Source of the DNA: Apium graveolens
Lineage: Eukaryota; Streptophyta; Magnoliopsida; Apiales; Apiaceae
Reading direction: 5' to 3'
Assembly: GCF_009905375.1 (NCBI RefSeq)
Contig: NC_133653.1
Span: forward strand, 94,848,609-94,912,608
DNA: 64,000 bases
In this document: piece after piece, positions 1 to 9,819 of the stretch
Layout of the letters: every line of letters begins with the position of its first letter
Position numbering within the stretch: the first letter of the stretch is position 1
Program-made: the position numbers and the translations under genes
The notes under the pieces: model-generated
Seen by the model: only the letters and a program-made list of their open reading frames with translations
Told to the model about the DNA's origin: nothing
Database searches by the model: none

Positions 1-176
1 TCTCCATCAGTAGATTCCTCAACCGTTTCCATAGGAGTAAAAGGGCCATTCTTGAGAATTTGGATATACAGTGGGTTGGCCATCCTTATGAACAACATCA
101 TCTTCTTTTTTCAAAGTGTATAGTTAATTTTATCAAAGGCTGGAATCTTGATACTGCTTATCTTTTGTGCACTCAT
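1..176 (-). pseudogene. gag: SIRE-like copia gag, N-terminal part (runs off left edge)
   Basis: On the minus strand a start codon at 174-176 opens a reading frame whose first ~60 residues match the gag start of the copia copy at 34991 (shared SSIKIP.FDK.NYTL and LFIRMANPLYI). Gag forms the virus-like particle that packages element RNA. The frame has a TGA at 111-113 where the related copy has a tryptophan codon, so this copy is dead unless read through. It lies directly downstream of a primer-binding site and an LTR, the normal order for a 5' end. The rest of the element lies to the left of the window. Confidence 0.75.
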
Positions 177-212
177 ACTTCCAAGATCTTTATCTGTTTA
201 CTTTCAGATTTT

Positions 213-224
213 TCTCTGATACCA
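213..224 (-). other. Primer-binding site (initiator tRNA-Met) of SIRE-like copia
   Basis: The reverse complement reads TGGTATCAGAGA, a one-base variant of the canonical TGGTATCAGAGC complementary to the 3' end of plant initiator tRNA-Met. It sits two bases inside the LTR, as in the plus-strand copies at 34943 and 40479. Confidence 0.85.
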
Positions 225-516
225 CTTATTAGATATTGAGTATAACAGGGGGTGAATGTGTTTCTTTGAATTTTTAGCATTTTTAAACAATTTGGTTATT
301 TGGTGAACAAAATAGTTTCTAACTTGCATAGATATTGTGTTAGAAGAAATAAAACAACAAGCACAATATTTCAAAACTTTCACTTAATTTATATTAATTA
401 AGTTTGTCTTCCTATAAATTCTGTGTTCTTAAAAATATAAGAACTCAGCTTCTTCCTTGAGAGAATATAAGAAAATATGAATCTCTTTGTTATTTCTTAA
501 CTAAGGACCAATGCAT

Positions 517-524
517 GCTTTATA
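517..524 (-). promoter_or_regulatory. Putative TATA box of the SIRE-like LTR
   Basis: On the minus strand TATAAAGC lies inside the LTR about 290 bases from its 3' boundary, a plausible U3/R promoter position. No expression evidence is visible from sequence. Confidence 0.4.
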
Positions 525-838
525 CACTAGCAACACAGGTTTACAAGACTTGCACTAAAATATACTAAACTCTTTTTTAAAGCAACCTTTTTTAATAATT
601 TCCATTTCTAGCTTATCAAATATGAGCAAAATCTTGTAGGTCTGTGACCATCCTTTGTCCAGTTAATCTTGGCTCTTGATCTTGTATTCTCCCCAGCTAC
701 TTTGTAGGCTTTTCAATCTAGTTGATAAATCATTTGTTGACTGATAATCTTGAATCTTGAATTGTTCATATTCTGTATTTGAGAGGCATATTGAGATCTC
801 CAGTTTATTCTATAGAGAAGTAACATCTCGATAAGTAT

Positions 839-1249
839 AATGACTTATCGGGATCTCTGAGTTCTCTATAAATATATTTAACTTGTCGACGTCTCTTGAT
901 CTTTGCATGTGAAATGACTTGTCGAGATGTATGAGATCTCTACATGTAGAATTGACTTGTCGAGGTCTCTGAGATCTCAATATACATTTTGACTTGTTGA
1001 TATATCTGAGATCTCTAATGAGAAATTGACTTGTCGATATTTCCAATTCTTCATATCTTCATTTGACTTGTCGATATCTCTGAGTTCTCTACATGTAGAA
1101 ATGACTTCTCGATATCTCCAATCTTTACATCTTCATTTGACTTGTCGAGACTTCTCTATAAGCCATTTTAGACTTCTCGATAAGTCATTCTGGACTTCTC
1201 GAATGACTTTTCGATATTGCTTGATCTGTGACTTGTCGATATCTTGACT
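839..1249 (-). repeat. ~37-bp minisatellite inside copia LTR
   Basis: About eight imperfect tandem copies of a 36-39 bp unit each open with ACTTGTCGA or a variant (ACTTATCGG, ACTTCTCGA, ACTTTTCGA) and continue with a CTCTGAGATCTCT-like core. Near the right end the units shorten to 12-25 bases. Degenerate related units (ATTCGAGAAGT) occur in the LTR-like region at 63110-63400. Expansion inside U3 of an LTR is common in this lineage and could alter promoter activity; that is inference. Confidence 0.75.
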
Positions 1250-1542
1250 TGGAACATTTTTCATAAAACAGTTTTATTCAACTCCAAGCTTCTTCACTTT
1301 TCTCTGAGACATGATCATGGCTTGATCTTCTTCCAGAGTTTATTCATTAGTTTGAATTTGTTTACATAAAAATACTCCAGTCTAATCTTCTAACCTTTTT
1401 ACAGACTCAAGTAATACAATACAAAATACAAAATAGATTATCAAACAACTAATTCTTAGGGTTGTCATTGTGACTTAGTCTTGTTATTGTAAAAGCATGT
1501 CTTGCACAACAACAAGATATTACTATTGAAAGTAATATATGT

Positions 1543-1797
1543 GTGAGAAGTGATAAGATCACTTTAAAAGAACTAAAAGACTTAGGTGTTACTGGTTCTT
1601 TATTTTCAGGCTCTTCTCAGGACACCGGTCTTCCTAAATCAAAGGTTGATCAAAAGCTCAAAAACATAGTTGAAGATCCATTTCCCAATGATAATGATAT
1701 TCCTGATGAGTTCAGTAGTGACAGTGATGATGATGATTATCCTGATGCAGCTCAACTATTGTTGAATTTGATCCTGATAAATGTTATGGCAACTTGA
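1543..1797 (+). CDS. Unidentified acidic ORF fragment
   Basis: An open frame of 84 codons (GTG-initiated as bounded; the frame is open back to the LTR edge at 1512) encodes a protein with a Lys/Leu-rich N-terminus and a very acidic patch near residues 52-68 (runs of Asp and Ser). It then ends in a short hydrophobic tail. I do not recognise the family. It lies between two oppositely oriented LTR segments of one copia family. It may be a fragment of a host exon or of another transposon; a chance frame is also possible. Confidence 0.25.
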   Translation: MRSDKITLKELKDLGVTGSLFSGSSQDTGLPKSKVDQKLKNIVEDPFPNDNDIPDEFSSDSDDDDYPDAAQLLLNLILINVMAT

Positions 1798-2233
1798 TAC
1801 ATGTGTGTGTGTGTTAAGAATGCGGAATGTAAAATGAACAAACACAAATAAATACTCAAAATATAATAATTTTATTAATTTTTAATGTTTCTACAACCTA
1901 GGTAATTAAACTTAACTTATGTTTTCTTAGATAATTTCTAAGTGTTTTGCAACTCTAAGCTCTTGAAAAACTCGGACACAAACTGTGCAAAATAATCGCA
2001 CTTATAAAGAAGGACAAATACACTTATAAAACCGTGTACGATGATGCATTTTGCATTCATGGTATGACTTGTAGGAAGTGTAATGAGATTGTCCAAATTG
2101 CCTTAATAAAAGTAGAATGCTCGCACCTTGTAGTTTAACTTCCTTTTGTCCTTAAGATATACCAGGCCTTCCTTAGCTGCTTTTCCTTTAATCACTCTTC
2201 AAGTGAAGTCGTAGACTTTTCTTGCAATCCTTT
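1798..2233. other. Non-coding AT-rich spacer
   Basis: It begins with a short GT repeat near 1800 and continues as AT-rich DNA without a convincing ORF. No terminal repeats or primer-binding site are visible. It separates the unidentified ORF from an LTR fragment. Confidence 0.5.
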
Positions 2234-2417
2234 ATTGTGCAAGACATGCCTGTACTATAACAAGACAAAGTCAAATTGACAACCCTAAGTAAGTTGTATG
2301 ATAATCTAAGTTTTCATTTTGTATCATATCACTTAAGTATGTAAAAGAGTAAATAGATTAAACTAGAGTATATTTTCTGTAAACAGTCTCAAGCAGCTTG
2401 AAGAGTACAAGATCAAA
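2234..2417 (+). repeat. Truncated SIRE-like LTR start, opposite orientation
   Basis: These bases are the approximate reverse complement of 1340-1511. They share TTGTGCAAGACATGC, the CAACCCTAAG block and the TAGATTATCA-type block beyond it. The piece therefore represents the first ~180 bases of the same LTR in plus orientation. It is cut off at about 2417 by the start of a Ty3/gypsy-type LTR. Confidence 0.6.
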
Positions 2418-3520
2418 TGTGATGCCCTCCAAATCCGGGGTCTAAATTTAGGGGTCATTAGCCAATAAACAAAACTAAAATAGGAATAGCGGAATAATAT
2501 AAGAGATATGACCCCTTGCATGTAACTGGATCGATCACAGGTTATAGTATGAAACATGCACTAAAATAAACCAAGTGTTATTACAAACCATAAGTCAAAT
2601 TAGTTTTACAACTTATTCAAATTTTATTACCAACCTCTAGATTATTCAAGCGTCCCAAACTGACTACCTGGAAAACACACCAAACTATCTACAGGCACTC
2701 GACTTCTGATCAAACCTGGAACTCAAGCCTGCTCTGGCATAGCTGAAAAATTAGAATGATAAATAAGTATGAGCGAAAGAATTGCTCAGCAAGCAGTATA
2801 AAGTGTGCTTGAAATGATAAACCATATTTTGATAATAACTGAACAACAGGATAAAACCAGTGATATTTGATCAATAATAAAAGCTTCACAAGCTATCAAC
2901 AATAAACGATAATTTTTAGATTAGAATCTAACTCCGACGGGCGTACTATCACATGCTGATCAGCCCGTGTGATATCACTGGATCATGATTCGTAGAAACA
3001 TGTCCCAAAACACGAGTACTCAAATAAAAAGGCAATATATCTGCCTGTGGCACAAATGGTGTCATAATATTTCATATAACACTTAGAAATAGCCCTCCAC
3101 TGGACCGTCCATCCCGGTCACTTACGTATTCATCCAATCCATAAAACATTTTGATCAAAGGAGCCAAATTAAACGACATCCTTAACAATATAACTCCCCA
3201 TTTCTCATGGTCCAGGGCTATCTCAACAACCGATGGCGAAATAACCTGAACAATTAGTTACTCACTAATCTCAATTCAAAGTTTCACTATATAGAGTAAT
3301 TTGTAGCGAAATGTAAAACGTTTAACTATTCTAAACTTAAAATAGTATATAAATTGAAAGAATGGCATTCAGAGTCAATATCACTTGAATGATAAGTGAA
3401 GATATAAATACTTGCATAACAGAATTCATAGTAAACCTCACCTGAACAATAAGTGAAGGTAAGGATACTTTCCTGGTATGCTTGATAACCTCTTACTAAA
3501 ATCATGGCTTAGATATATAT
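2418..3520 (-). repeat. Truncated Ty3/gypsy LTR (third family)
   Basis: It starts with TGTGATGCCCTCC followed by AAATCCGGGGTC, closely resembling the 3' ends of the LTRs of element A (TGTGGCGCCCC...) and element B (TGTAACACCCCC...). Further in it carries an A/G-rich GCTCAGCAAGCAGTA block, and at 2948-2973 a hairpin around a TGATCA core at the position corresponding to the hairpins in A and B. It appears to be ~1.1 kb of a longer LTR, cut at about 3520 where partial element-A sequence begins. Confidence 0.55.
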
Positions 3521-4024
3521 TCGTATATAAGCATGTCATTTATTATCTAGCAGGTTTTTATAAAGTGCAATAATATAGGCATCATTTCTTAATAACTGCT
3601 TAGATATATATTAATAAGATCTCCCATTTATATCTTGGGGATGAAACAACTAGTCGAGTTCATACATGCCTGATTATAATCTATTACTACTAGTTCTGAA
3701 TACTGAAATGAAAATATATAAGCCGTGTACCCTGAAGGGCTAGGAACGCTATCTACTACTAGCTATCCTATCAAAATTGGTGACAAGTCACCCAGCCTTC
3801 TTCAAGGTCCATATCTAAACACTAGTCACTCAGTCACTATCACTGCGAGTGAGGTCATGCACCCTCCTCATCGCTCCTGCAATCATCAGCTCTGCATCAA
3901 CTACCGGGATGTATCCTCCTACTGCTGCCATCCTCATCTGAACCCTGGTACGGAGCTCCATCCCATCGATCTCTCTGGGGGCTATGGCTGGAAAAGCAGC
4001 TCTGAAATCTCCTGGGTATCCTAG

Positions 4025-4519
4025 TCAGGTGGCTCTTTCAGCTGTATGTGCCTGGCATAACTCCGTAATGCGAGCAGATGCCGCAGTGATCTCAGCGTTA
4101 AGTTGACCCACTACCCAGTCGTGTACGGCTACATGCATGGTCGCTGGTGGTGGTAGAGGTGAATCTGGGTCGCTAGACGATATATCATGAACCTCGTGGA
4201 ACTGTACATGTATCGCCTCCTCATCATCATCATCAGTATAGGGCATAGGGCTCTGGATCCCGAGGGGTGGTGTAGGAGAGCGAATAGCCTGGTGAGGGTA
4301 CATCTATACATCCCTCCATACTACGCCATTAGCTATGCGGACATGAAGGTTAGTCTCCTCCTCTAGGATATCCTCAGTAGGGTAATCCTCTTAATCATCA
4401 ATGGGTGGGCTCTCTGGCTCGAGAATAGGGTCACGCTCAGGAATCATAACATCATCAACAAGATCAACCTCCCTCATAAGCTCCACTGGTACCTGACACG
4501 ATAGGAAAGGTGTTACTAA
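4025..4519 (-). pseudogene. Leader ORF of Tekay-like element, second copy (broken)
   Basis: This is homologous to the leader ORF at 13428-14117. The protein is acidic and proline-rich with a short Asp run, followed by a helical segment (VHDWVVGQLNAEI). The copy has a TGA at 4025-4027 where the other copy keeps CGA, and a TAA near 4392 where the other has TCA. It keeps CAG at the site where the other copy has mutated to TAG. Function unknown. Confidence 0.6.
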
Positions 4520-4671
4520 ATTAGAGTTGGAATTCCCTTGAGGGTAAAACGGTCAAGACTACCCGTGTAGCCCGATGACGAACTCGACTTGAGCTCTAAT
4601 TGATTATTTTATTATTATTATTATGTCTACGTATTTTATGTCCTATCGTTTCCAAGATTTGATAACCTAAG

Positions 4672-4683
4672 GCTCTGATACCA
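4672..4683 (-). other. Primer-binding site next to the inner edge of the 3' LTR
   Basis: The reverse complement is exactly TGGTATCAGAGC (initiator tRNA-Met), four bases from the LTR beginning at 4688. A PBS on the outer side of what should be a 3' LTR shows that this LTR is followed by a second internal domain. Confidence 0.85.
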
Positions 4684-4687
4684 TTTC

Positions 4688-7600
4688 TGTGGCGCCCCAA
4701 AACCCGGGGTCAGGAATCTCGGTGGCCATGCCATCTAAACTCACACAACTCACACTACAGTATATAAATACTCACGCTTCACGACCCCACATTTGTCACA
4801 CACACACACTTACAGGTTATTATCTTGGAAACGAACCATCATAATTAGATTAATTGTCAACCATCAAGTGATATTTATTACAACCCAAAAGTAATTAATC
4901 TTACCGGGGAGGAACCTTTAAGTAAGGCTAGTCCGCGGCCAAATATACGTTTCTTGTTTCTTACCTTACATAAGTCATACTTATAAATAAGCCGAACTAT
5001 AAACAACTGAAAACTAATCCAACTTATTCTGACTACCTATGGTACAACACCAAATAATCTACGGAACAGCTGGCCAATTCCTACCCGGTGCTCATGGCAG
5101 GCATCTTGATTCACTGTTGTGTTGTGTCAATTTAAGAAAACAAATGTGAGCTATAATGCCCAGCATAATAAAGTACAGTATGAAAATGACTGTATGATAA
5201 CATCATATATGATACTTATGTTTTATTCGAAAATAGTTTTCCTTGGTGATACACACCTTCTTATAAAAACAATTTTTTACTGGATTTTAATATCCTGTGA
5301 ATACCTTAATAGTAATCCCAACACCTAGGCTTGGGTTACGGTATTGCATCGCAATTCCAATTGGAAGAATTAGGACACTCGTTGGAGCCACCGTATACGA
5401 TGATCAGTCGTAATACGATAATAGTAACCTTTTCTACTAGTAGAGGGATGACACCTTCACATCTTGGTTATCACCCTTGCCGCCTACGGGCTATGTGTCC
5501 TCATTTCGGGTATACACACACTTCACAGGTCCATAGGTACATATTGTACCGTCTCCTACGGTACCAGTAGTCTATCCAATACACAAAGTTCTTGGATCCT
5601 ACCCCTCCCTTGTCCATTAGGAAATCCTATCATATCTCGAGAACTCGAACCACATTGAAGTTCCTCCAAGCGTTTTGCTTGTTGATAGGCATAGCTTTAC
5701 TGTATATATATATGTACTTTCAAAAGTTTCGGAGGAAGTACTAAGGATGTGAGTTGACCGTTGTCAACAGATAATTAATAAGGGGAAAAAGTTTCTCCTT
5801 GAAACTATATTCAAAATATTAATAAGTCGGGATAATATTCATCGACGATCTGAAATTATTCTAATGATATTCCGAAATCAGAAAGTATGTTTTAAATCAG
5901 GATCTATGATTTTTAAATCAATAATAAACCCTTTAATAAATAATAAATAATTAAATGATGATCGATAAATAATTAAACCTCGAATGAGTTTACTCTTTAA
6001 AAGAATATTTAAAAATAATATTCCTCAACTAGTTTGTGTCTACATAATTATTAATCTTTAATGATTAATCAGGTTTGAAATAAATAATTGTTGGGGTATA
6101 CTACGCCCATGATAAAAGAATAAGTATATAGTATTTATTATTCGAACAATAAAATATAGTTGAGCGAATATGATCGTTGGGAAATCATTTTAATAAAAGT
6201 TCGAGGTGTTTTAATGTTTCGTAAGTGGACGTTGAGTCCCTTTAAAACGTACTATTATGGACTTATAATCATCCTATAATATCATCGGAATGATTCCCGG
6301 GTTTTATCTTAAATCCTGACCGACTCTCGGTCTCATATAATATGTCACGCTTAAAGCGAAATAAACATTTCACAGTATATATTTATAGTACAACATCGCT
6401 ACATTAGGCGAAACTTCAACAACTACGTATCATGGCAAACATGGTATTTATGCAATGATAGTAAAACAATCTTTTCACAACACAACAGTAAAATCGAGTT
6501 GGGTTCGTAAATTTTCCTGGGTATCTCGAGGTGGAGGATACTCTAGGTTCCGCTCAGAAATCTATAACCATAAACATATTTCATTTCGTTAGGTTCCGTT
6601 CTAATTTACGGCAACCCACACTCATGCACTACTTATTATGCACCCTCTCGACTTACACTACCCTTATCATTCCTTTAAGTCATATTCACATTATGGTCAC
6701 TTCATTTTCCTAAGTATCTTAGGTTCATTCTTATTATCGCCGTCGGCTCCGCTTATGGATTCTCACGGTTTCTACTCGCGCGGTCTCGGCTCCGATATTT
6801 TTATAAAATTGAGAAATCATTATTTTTACTTGAAATTTTTATGGCAGTTAGGAAACTTAATATGTTACTCTCTTTAAAATTTCATGATTCATGAACACTT
6901 TAAGTCTATCCTTTATATTTTCAAAGTTCGTGATTCGTAGCAGTTTTTGTCGCGTAAATCACTTTTAGTAAAACGACCATAACTTTTGATCCATAAATCG
7001 GAATCAAGCGATTCAAGTTCCTAAACGATCCTTATAACATTTTATATCCTAAAAAGGGTTATTTTTGAAGAAACTACAGTTTACAACTTCGGGACTTTCT
7101 GCAGAAACTTAAAGTTACGATTTGTTCGTTTTAACTGAGTTATGTTTAATATCGGGGTTTCGTTTACGCCCTAACTTTTAACACAACCACCAACAATCAT
7201 CATATCATCATCAACACACAAACTCCTCTCAAGAACATTATGTTCTTGAGGCAACAACAACCAACCTTAAATCTATTTAACTTCATCATCAAGATTTCAC
7301 CCATAACACTCATTATACTAGGTTTACTACCACATACTAAATGGATCTTAAAATGAATCTTAAATAAAGTTGGGCCAAAGATTTTTACCTTTATTTAAAG
7401 CTTGGGATGTGTTCTTGAGGATGGTGGAGGCTTGGAAGTGCTTGGTATGATTTTTAGAACCTAAAACCACCATTGAAATCAAGAAACCAAAGAGAGCTTA
7501 CTATTCATACTATTCACCAGTGAGTTTCTTGAATTTATTCCACCCATCAAACCTTGATAAAAAGAGATGAATGAATTTTATTACCTTAGTTTTGATTGCT

Positions 7601-8396
7601 AGGAGGCTTGATAATTAATTGGATGATTTTACAAGAGCTAGAACTTGGAGATTTGAATTTGAATTCCCCATTTTTTCTTCAAATTACCGAATGGAAGCAA
7701 TTGGGATGGGGGGTATTTATACTACTCTTGGTTGCTTATCTTGGATGCATTGCTAGGTTTCTTCTAGGAAGATGAGGTTATACCTTTGTAATTGATTTTA
7801 TTCTCCTAGTATAGCATTCTAGGTTAATTCTTGGTTGCAAATCTTAGGGACAAATCTTTGTAGCTTGCTAGCTTACAAGCTAACTACAAGGTTTAGCTTC
7901 CTTAGCACACTATTTTACTAGCTAGCTTGATCATCCTATAATTAGCTCATTATTTGATGAAGTAATCATGGTTACTTCCTTACCATGGTTTAGTTAGTGC
8001 ATTACGTTTATTTAATCATTTACGCGTTCGCTCGGTTACTTAAACGTTCTTCGTAATACTCACTCATAAATGGTTCACGATGTAATTCCTTTCGTATTTA
8101 TTCCTTATATTTTTATTTATCCTACTTGAATATAAATCCGTAGGATTTTAATCTCGTAATTATATTGTGATTCCCGTAATCCTCAATGAGTTGTAAATAC
8201 GGTCGTTTTTCAAAGTTCGTTTTCTTCAAAAACTAATAGTGTTTACATACACTCATTTAGTACGTATAGTCGTAATATCAACTCTGAAACTCATTTTCTC
8301 ATGAACTACATAGTGTGGGCTCAAAAGTTTTTCCCTTCTGTCAGGGTTAATATTCATTAAACATTTTACAAGGTCTCAAAAATTCGAGTTATTACA
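4688..8396 (-). repeat. 3' LTR of element A
   Basis: It starts TGTGGCGCCCC and ends GAGTTATTACA on the plus strand (TGTAATAACTC...GGGCGCCACA on the coding strand). It is bounded on the right by a polypurine tract and on the left, abnormally, by a PBS. It pairs with 14283-18014 throughout. Palindromes at 5393-5416 and 5434-5443 recur in other LTR families here. A putative TATA box (TATAAATA, minus) lies at 7714-7721. Frames such as 5331-5658 are incidental. Confidence 0.9.
7714..7721 (-). promoter_or_regulatory. Putative TATA box, element A 3' LTR
   Basis: TATAAATA on the minus strand, followed by a short GC-containing leader. It is conserved at 17332-17339 in the other LTR, as expected for the element promoter. 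Confidence 0.45.
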
Positions 8397-8409
8397 GTCT
8401 TCCCCTCTA
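8397..8409 (-). other. Polypurine tract of element A
   Basis: On the minus strand TAGAGGGGAAGAC immediately precedes the 3' LTR start TGTAATAACTC. Polypurine tracts prime plus-strand DNA synthesis. Confidence 0.75.
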
Positions 8410-8429
8410 ACAAGGATTCCGTCCCGGAA

Positions 8430-8816
8430 TCAATTAGAAAATAAGTGGGGATATCTATTCCTCATTTTTTCTTCAAGTTCCCAAGTTGACTCTTCGACAT
8501 TTTGATTTCTCTATAAGATCCTAACCAGCTTCACAGTCTTGTTCCTCAGCACTTGTTCTTTCTGGTCCATTATCCTTACTGGCTGCTCGATGTAGGTCAT
8601 GTTTGGTTGTAAATCTATATGCTCGTATTCTATTACATGTCGTGTATCTGCATGGTACTTCCTTAACATGGACACGTGGAATACATTGTGTACTTGTTAC
8701 AAATTAGGAGGCAAGGCGAGCTCGTAAGCTAGAGGTCCTATTTTCCTTAAAATTTCAAAGGGTCCTATGAATCTGGGACTCAACTTCCCTTTCTTTCCAA
8801 ATCTCGTCACTCATTT
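8430..8816 (-). pseudogene. pol: Element A integrase C-terminus and chromodomain
   Basis: Translating the minus strand between the integrase core and the PPT gives a chromodomain-like end typical of Tekay elements: a HVLRKYH block, then EQPVRIMD, VLRNK, and VEESTWELEEKMR. The frame ends at 8430-8432 (TGA), about 20 bases before the PPT. A TAG interrupts the conserved strand just before RNQNVEES, at a position that is normally tryptophan. In active chromoviruses this domain directs integration to heterochromatin; here it is broken. Confidence 0.75.
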
Positions 8817-9137
8817 TCACGGAGATACCTTCAATAGCACAGAATTTCCTACTTCATATTCCCTATCCTTCCTGGTCTGGGCGGCGTACTTCTTTGGTCT
8901 GTCCTGGGCTGCTACCAGTCTTTTCCTGATGAGTCCTACCATTTCTCTGGTCTGCTGGACTAACTCTGGTCCTAATATCTCGTGTTCTCCGACTTCGTCC
9001 CAACATAGGGGAGAGCGACATCTTCTTCCGTAAAGAGCTTCATATGGGGGCATTCCTATGATATTGTGGCTATTTTTGTAAGAAAATTCGATCAGGGGTA
9101 AGTGGTCATCCCAATTCCCTTTTGAAATCAATGGCAC
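8817..9137 (-). pseudogene. pol: Element A integrase C-terminal part
   Basis: A 106-residue frame begins in the linker after the catalytic core (WDDHLPLIEFSYKNSH), continues through the conserved PYEALYGRRCRSPLCWDEVGE block and ends in the GPX-like region before the chromodomain. It is in a different frame from the catalytic core upstream, so one indel near 9106-9137 separates them. Confidence 0.8.
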
Positions 9138-9792
9138 ATACTCGTAGCATATCTTCTAGAGTCCGAATAATCCTTTCGCTTTGTCCATCAGTCTGGGGGT
9201 GGTAAGCGGTACTCATGTTCAGTCTGGTGCCTACGCATTCCTGGAAGCTTCTCCAAAATTGGGAATTAAACATTGGGTCTCTATCTGACACTATGGCTAC
9301 AGGAACGCCGTGTCTTACTACAATTTCCTTCAAGTAAATATCTACCAACTTGTCTACGGTGTATCTTTCGTTGATTGTTAGGATGTGTGCGGACTTGGTC
9401 AATCTATCTATGATAACCCATATGGCTTCATGATTGGTCTTTGTTCTTGGTAAGCCTGTCACAAAATCCTTGGCTATATGCTCCCATTTCCATTCCGGAA
9501 TCTCTAGGGGTCGTAACAGTCCACTAGGTCCCTGATGTTCAGCCTTCACTCTCTGGCATGTCAAGCACTTGCTGACACACTCTGCTACTTCTCTCTTCAT
9601 ATTAGGCCACCAATAATATTCCTTAAGGTCACGGTACATCTTCGTACTTCCTGGGTGGATTGAATATCTGGAGCTGTGCCCTTCGTGCAACAGCTCGTCC
9701 TTTAACTCTTGCACATTTGGTATCCAAATTCGGGACGCGTATCTCATGATCCCTTTCTCATCCTTCTCGCATCTCACTTCTTCATCGGTCAA
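9106..9792 (-). pseudogene. pol: Element A integrase catalytic core
   Basis: 228 residues: an HHCC-like zinc-binding region (HEGHSSRYSIHPG ... CLTCQRVKAEHQ), then the catalytic core with D (KDFVTG), D (VSDRDPMFNSQFW) and E (DGQSERIIRTLEDM), all three acidic residues present. Integrase inserts the cDNA into the host genome. The core is open, but the reading frame is lost on both sides, so no full polyprotein can be made. Confidence 0.85.
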
Positions 9793-9819
9793 TGTTCATC
9801 TTTCCTCACTTATCTTCTT

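Larger units (their letters stand above)
227..1511 (-). repeat. 5' LTR of minus-strand SIRE-like copia element
   Basis: This ~1.29-kb LTR is bounded on the left by the primer-binding site. On the right it ends where the minus strand begins TGTTGTGCAAG. Its 3' half (left part here) matches the LTR pieces at 34485-34940 and, inverted, 63538-64000. The terminal bases next to the PBS read CTAATA on the minus strand, so the final CA is mutated. The first ~170 bases of the LTR recur in the opposite orientation at 2234-2417. An internal minisatellite occupies 839-1249. Confidence 0.7.
3521..4687 (-). mobile_element. Second, partial internal domain of element A
   Basis: This segment aligns with 13118-14282 over its whole length (about 1.17 kb, a few per cent divergent by eye). 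It contains the PBS side of the internal region and the leader ORF but stops before gag. It abuts the outer end of the 3' LTR of element A, giving LTR-internal-LTR-internal(partial). A simple insertion would have host DNA and a target duplication here. The left junction at 3520/3521 abuts an unrelated truncated LTR. Confidence 0.8.

Noticed and set aside
213..224. tRNA-like sequence at PBS sites (also 4672, 14267, 29713, 34943, 40479, 50852 and 60341)
   Set aside because: Only 12-18 bases complementary to tRNA 3' ends are present; no cloverleaf surrounds them, so they are primer-binding sites and not tRNA genes.
839..1249. Regularly spaced ~37-bp repeats resembling a CRISPR array
   Set aside because: Units are contiguous and degenerate with no unique spacers, and they lie inside a plant copia LTR, so this is a minisatellite.
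3725..4024. Plus-strand ORF conserved at 13323-13622 (99 codons in both)
   Set aside because: It is antisense to the leader ORF and is conserved only because the region is duplicated; the second copy shows no sign of protein-level constraint.
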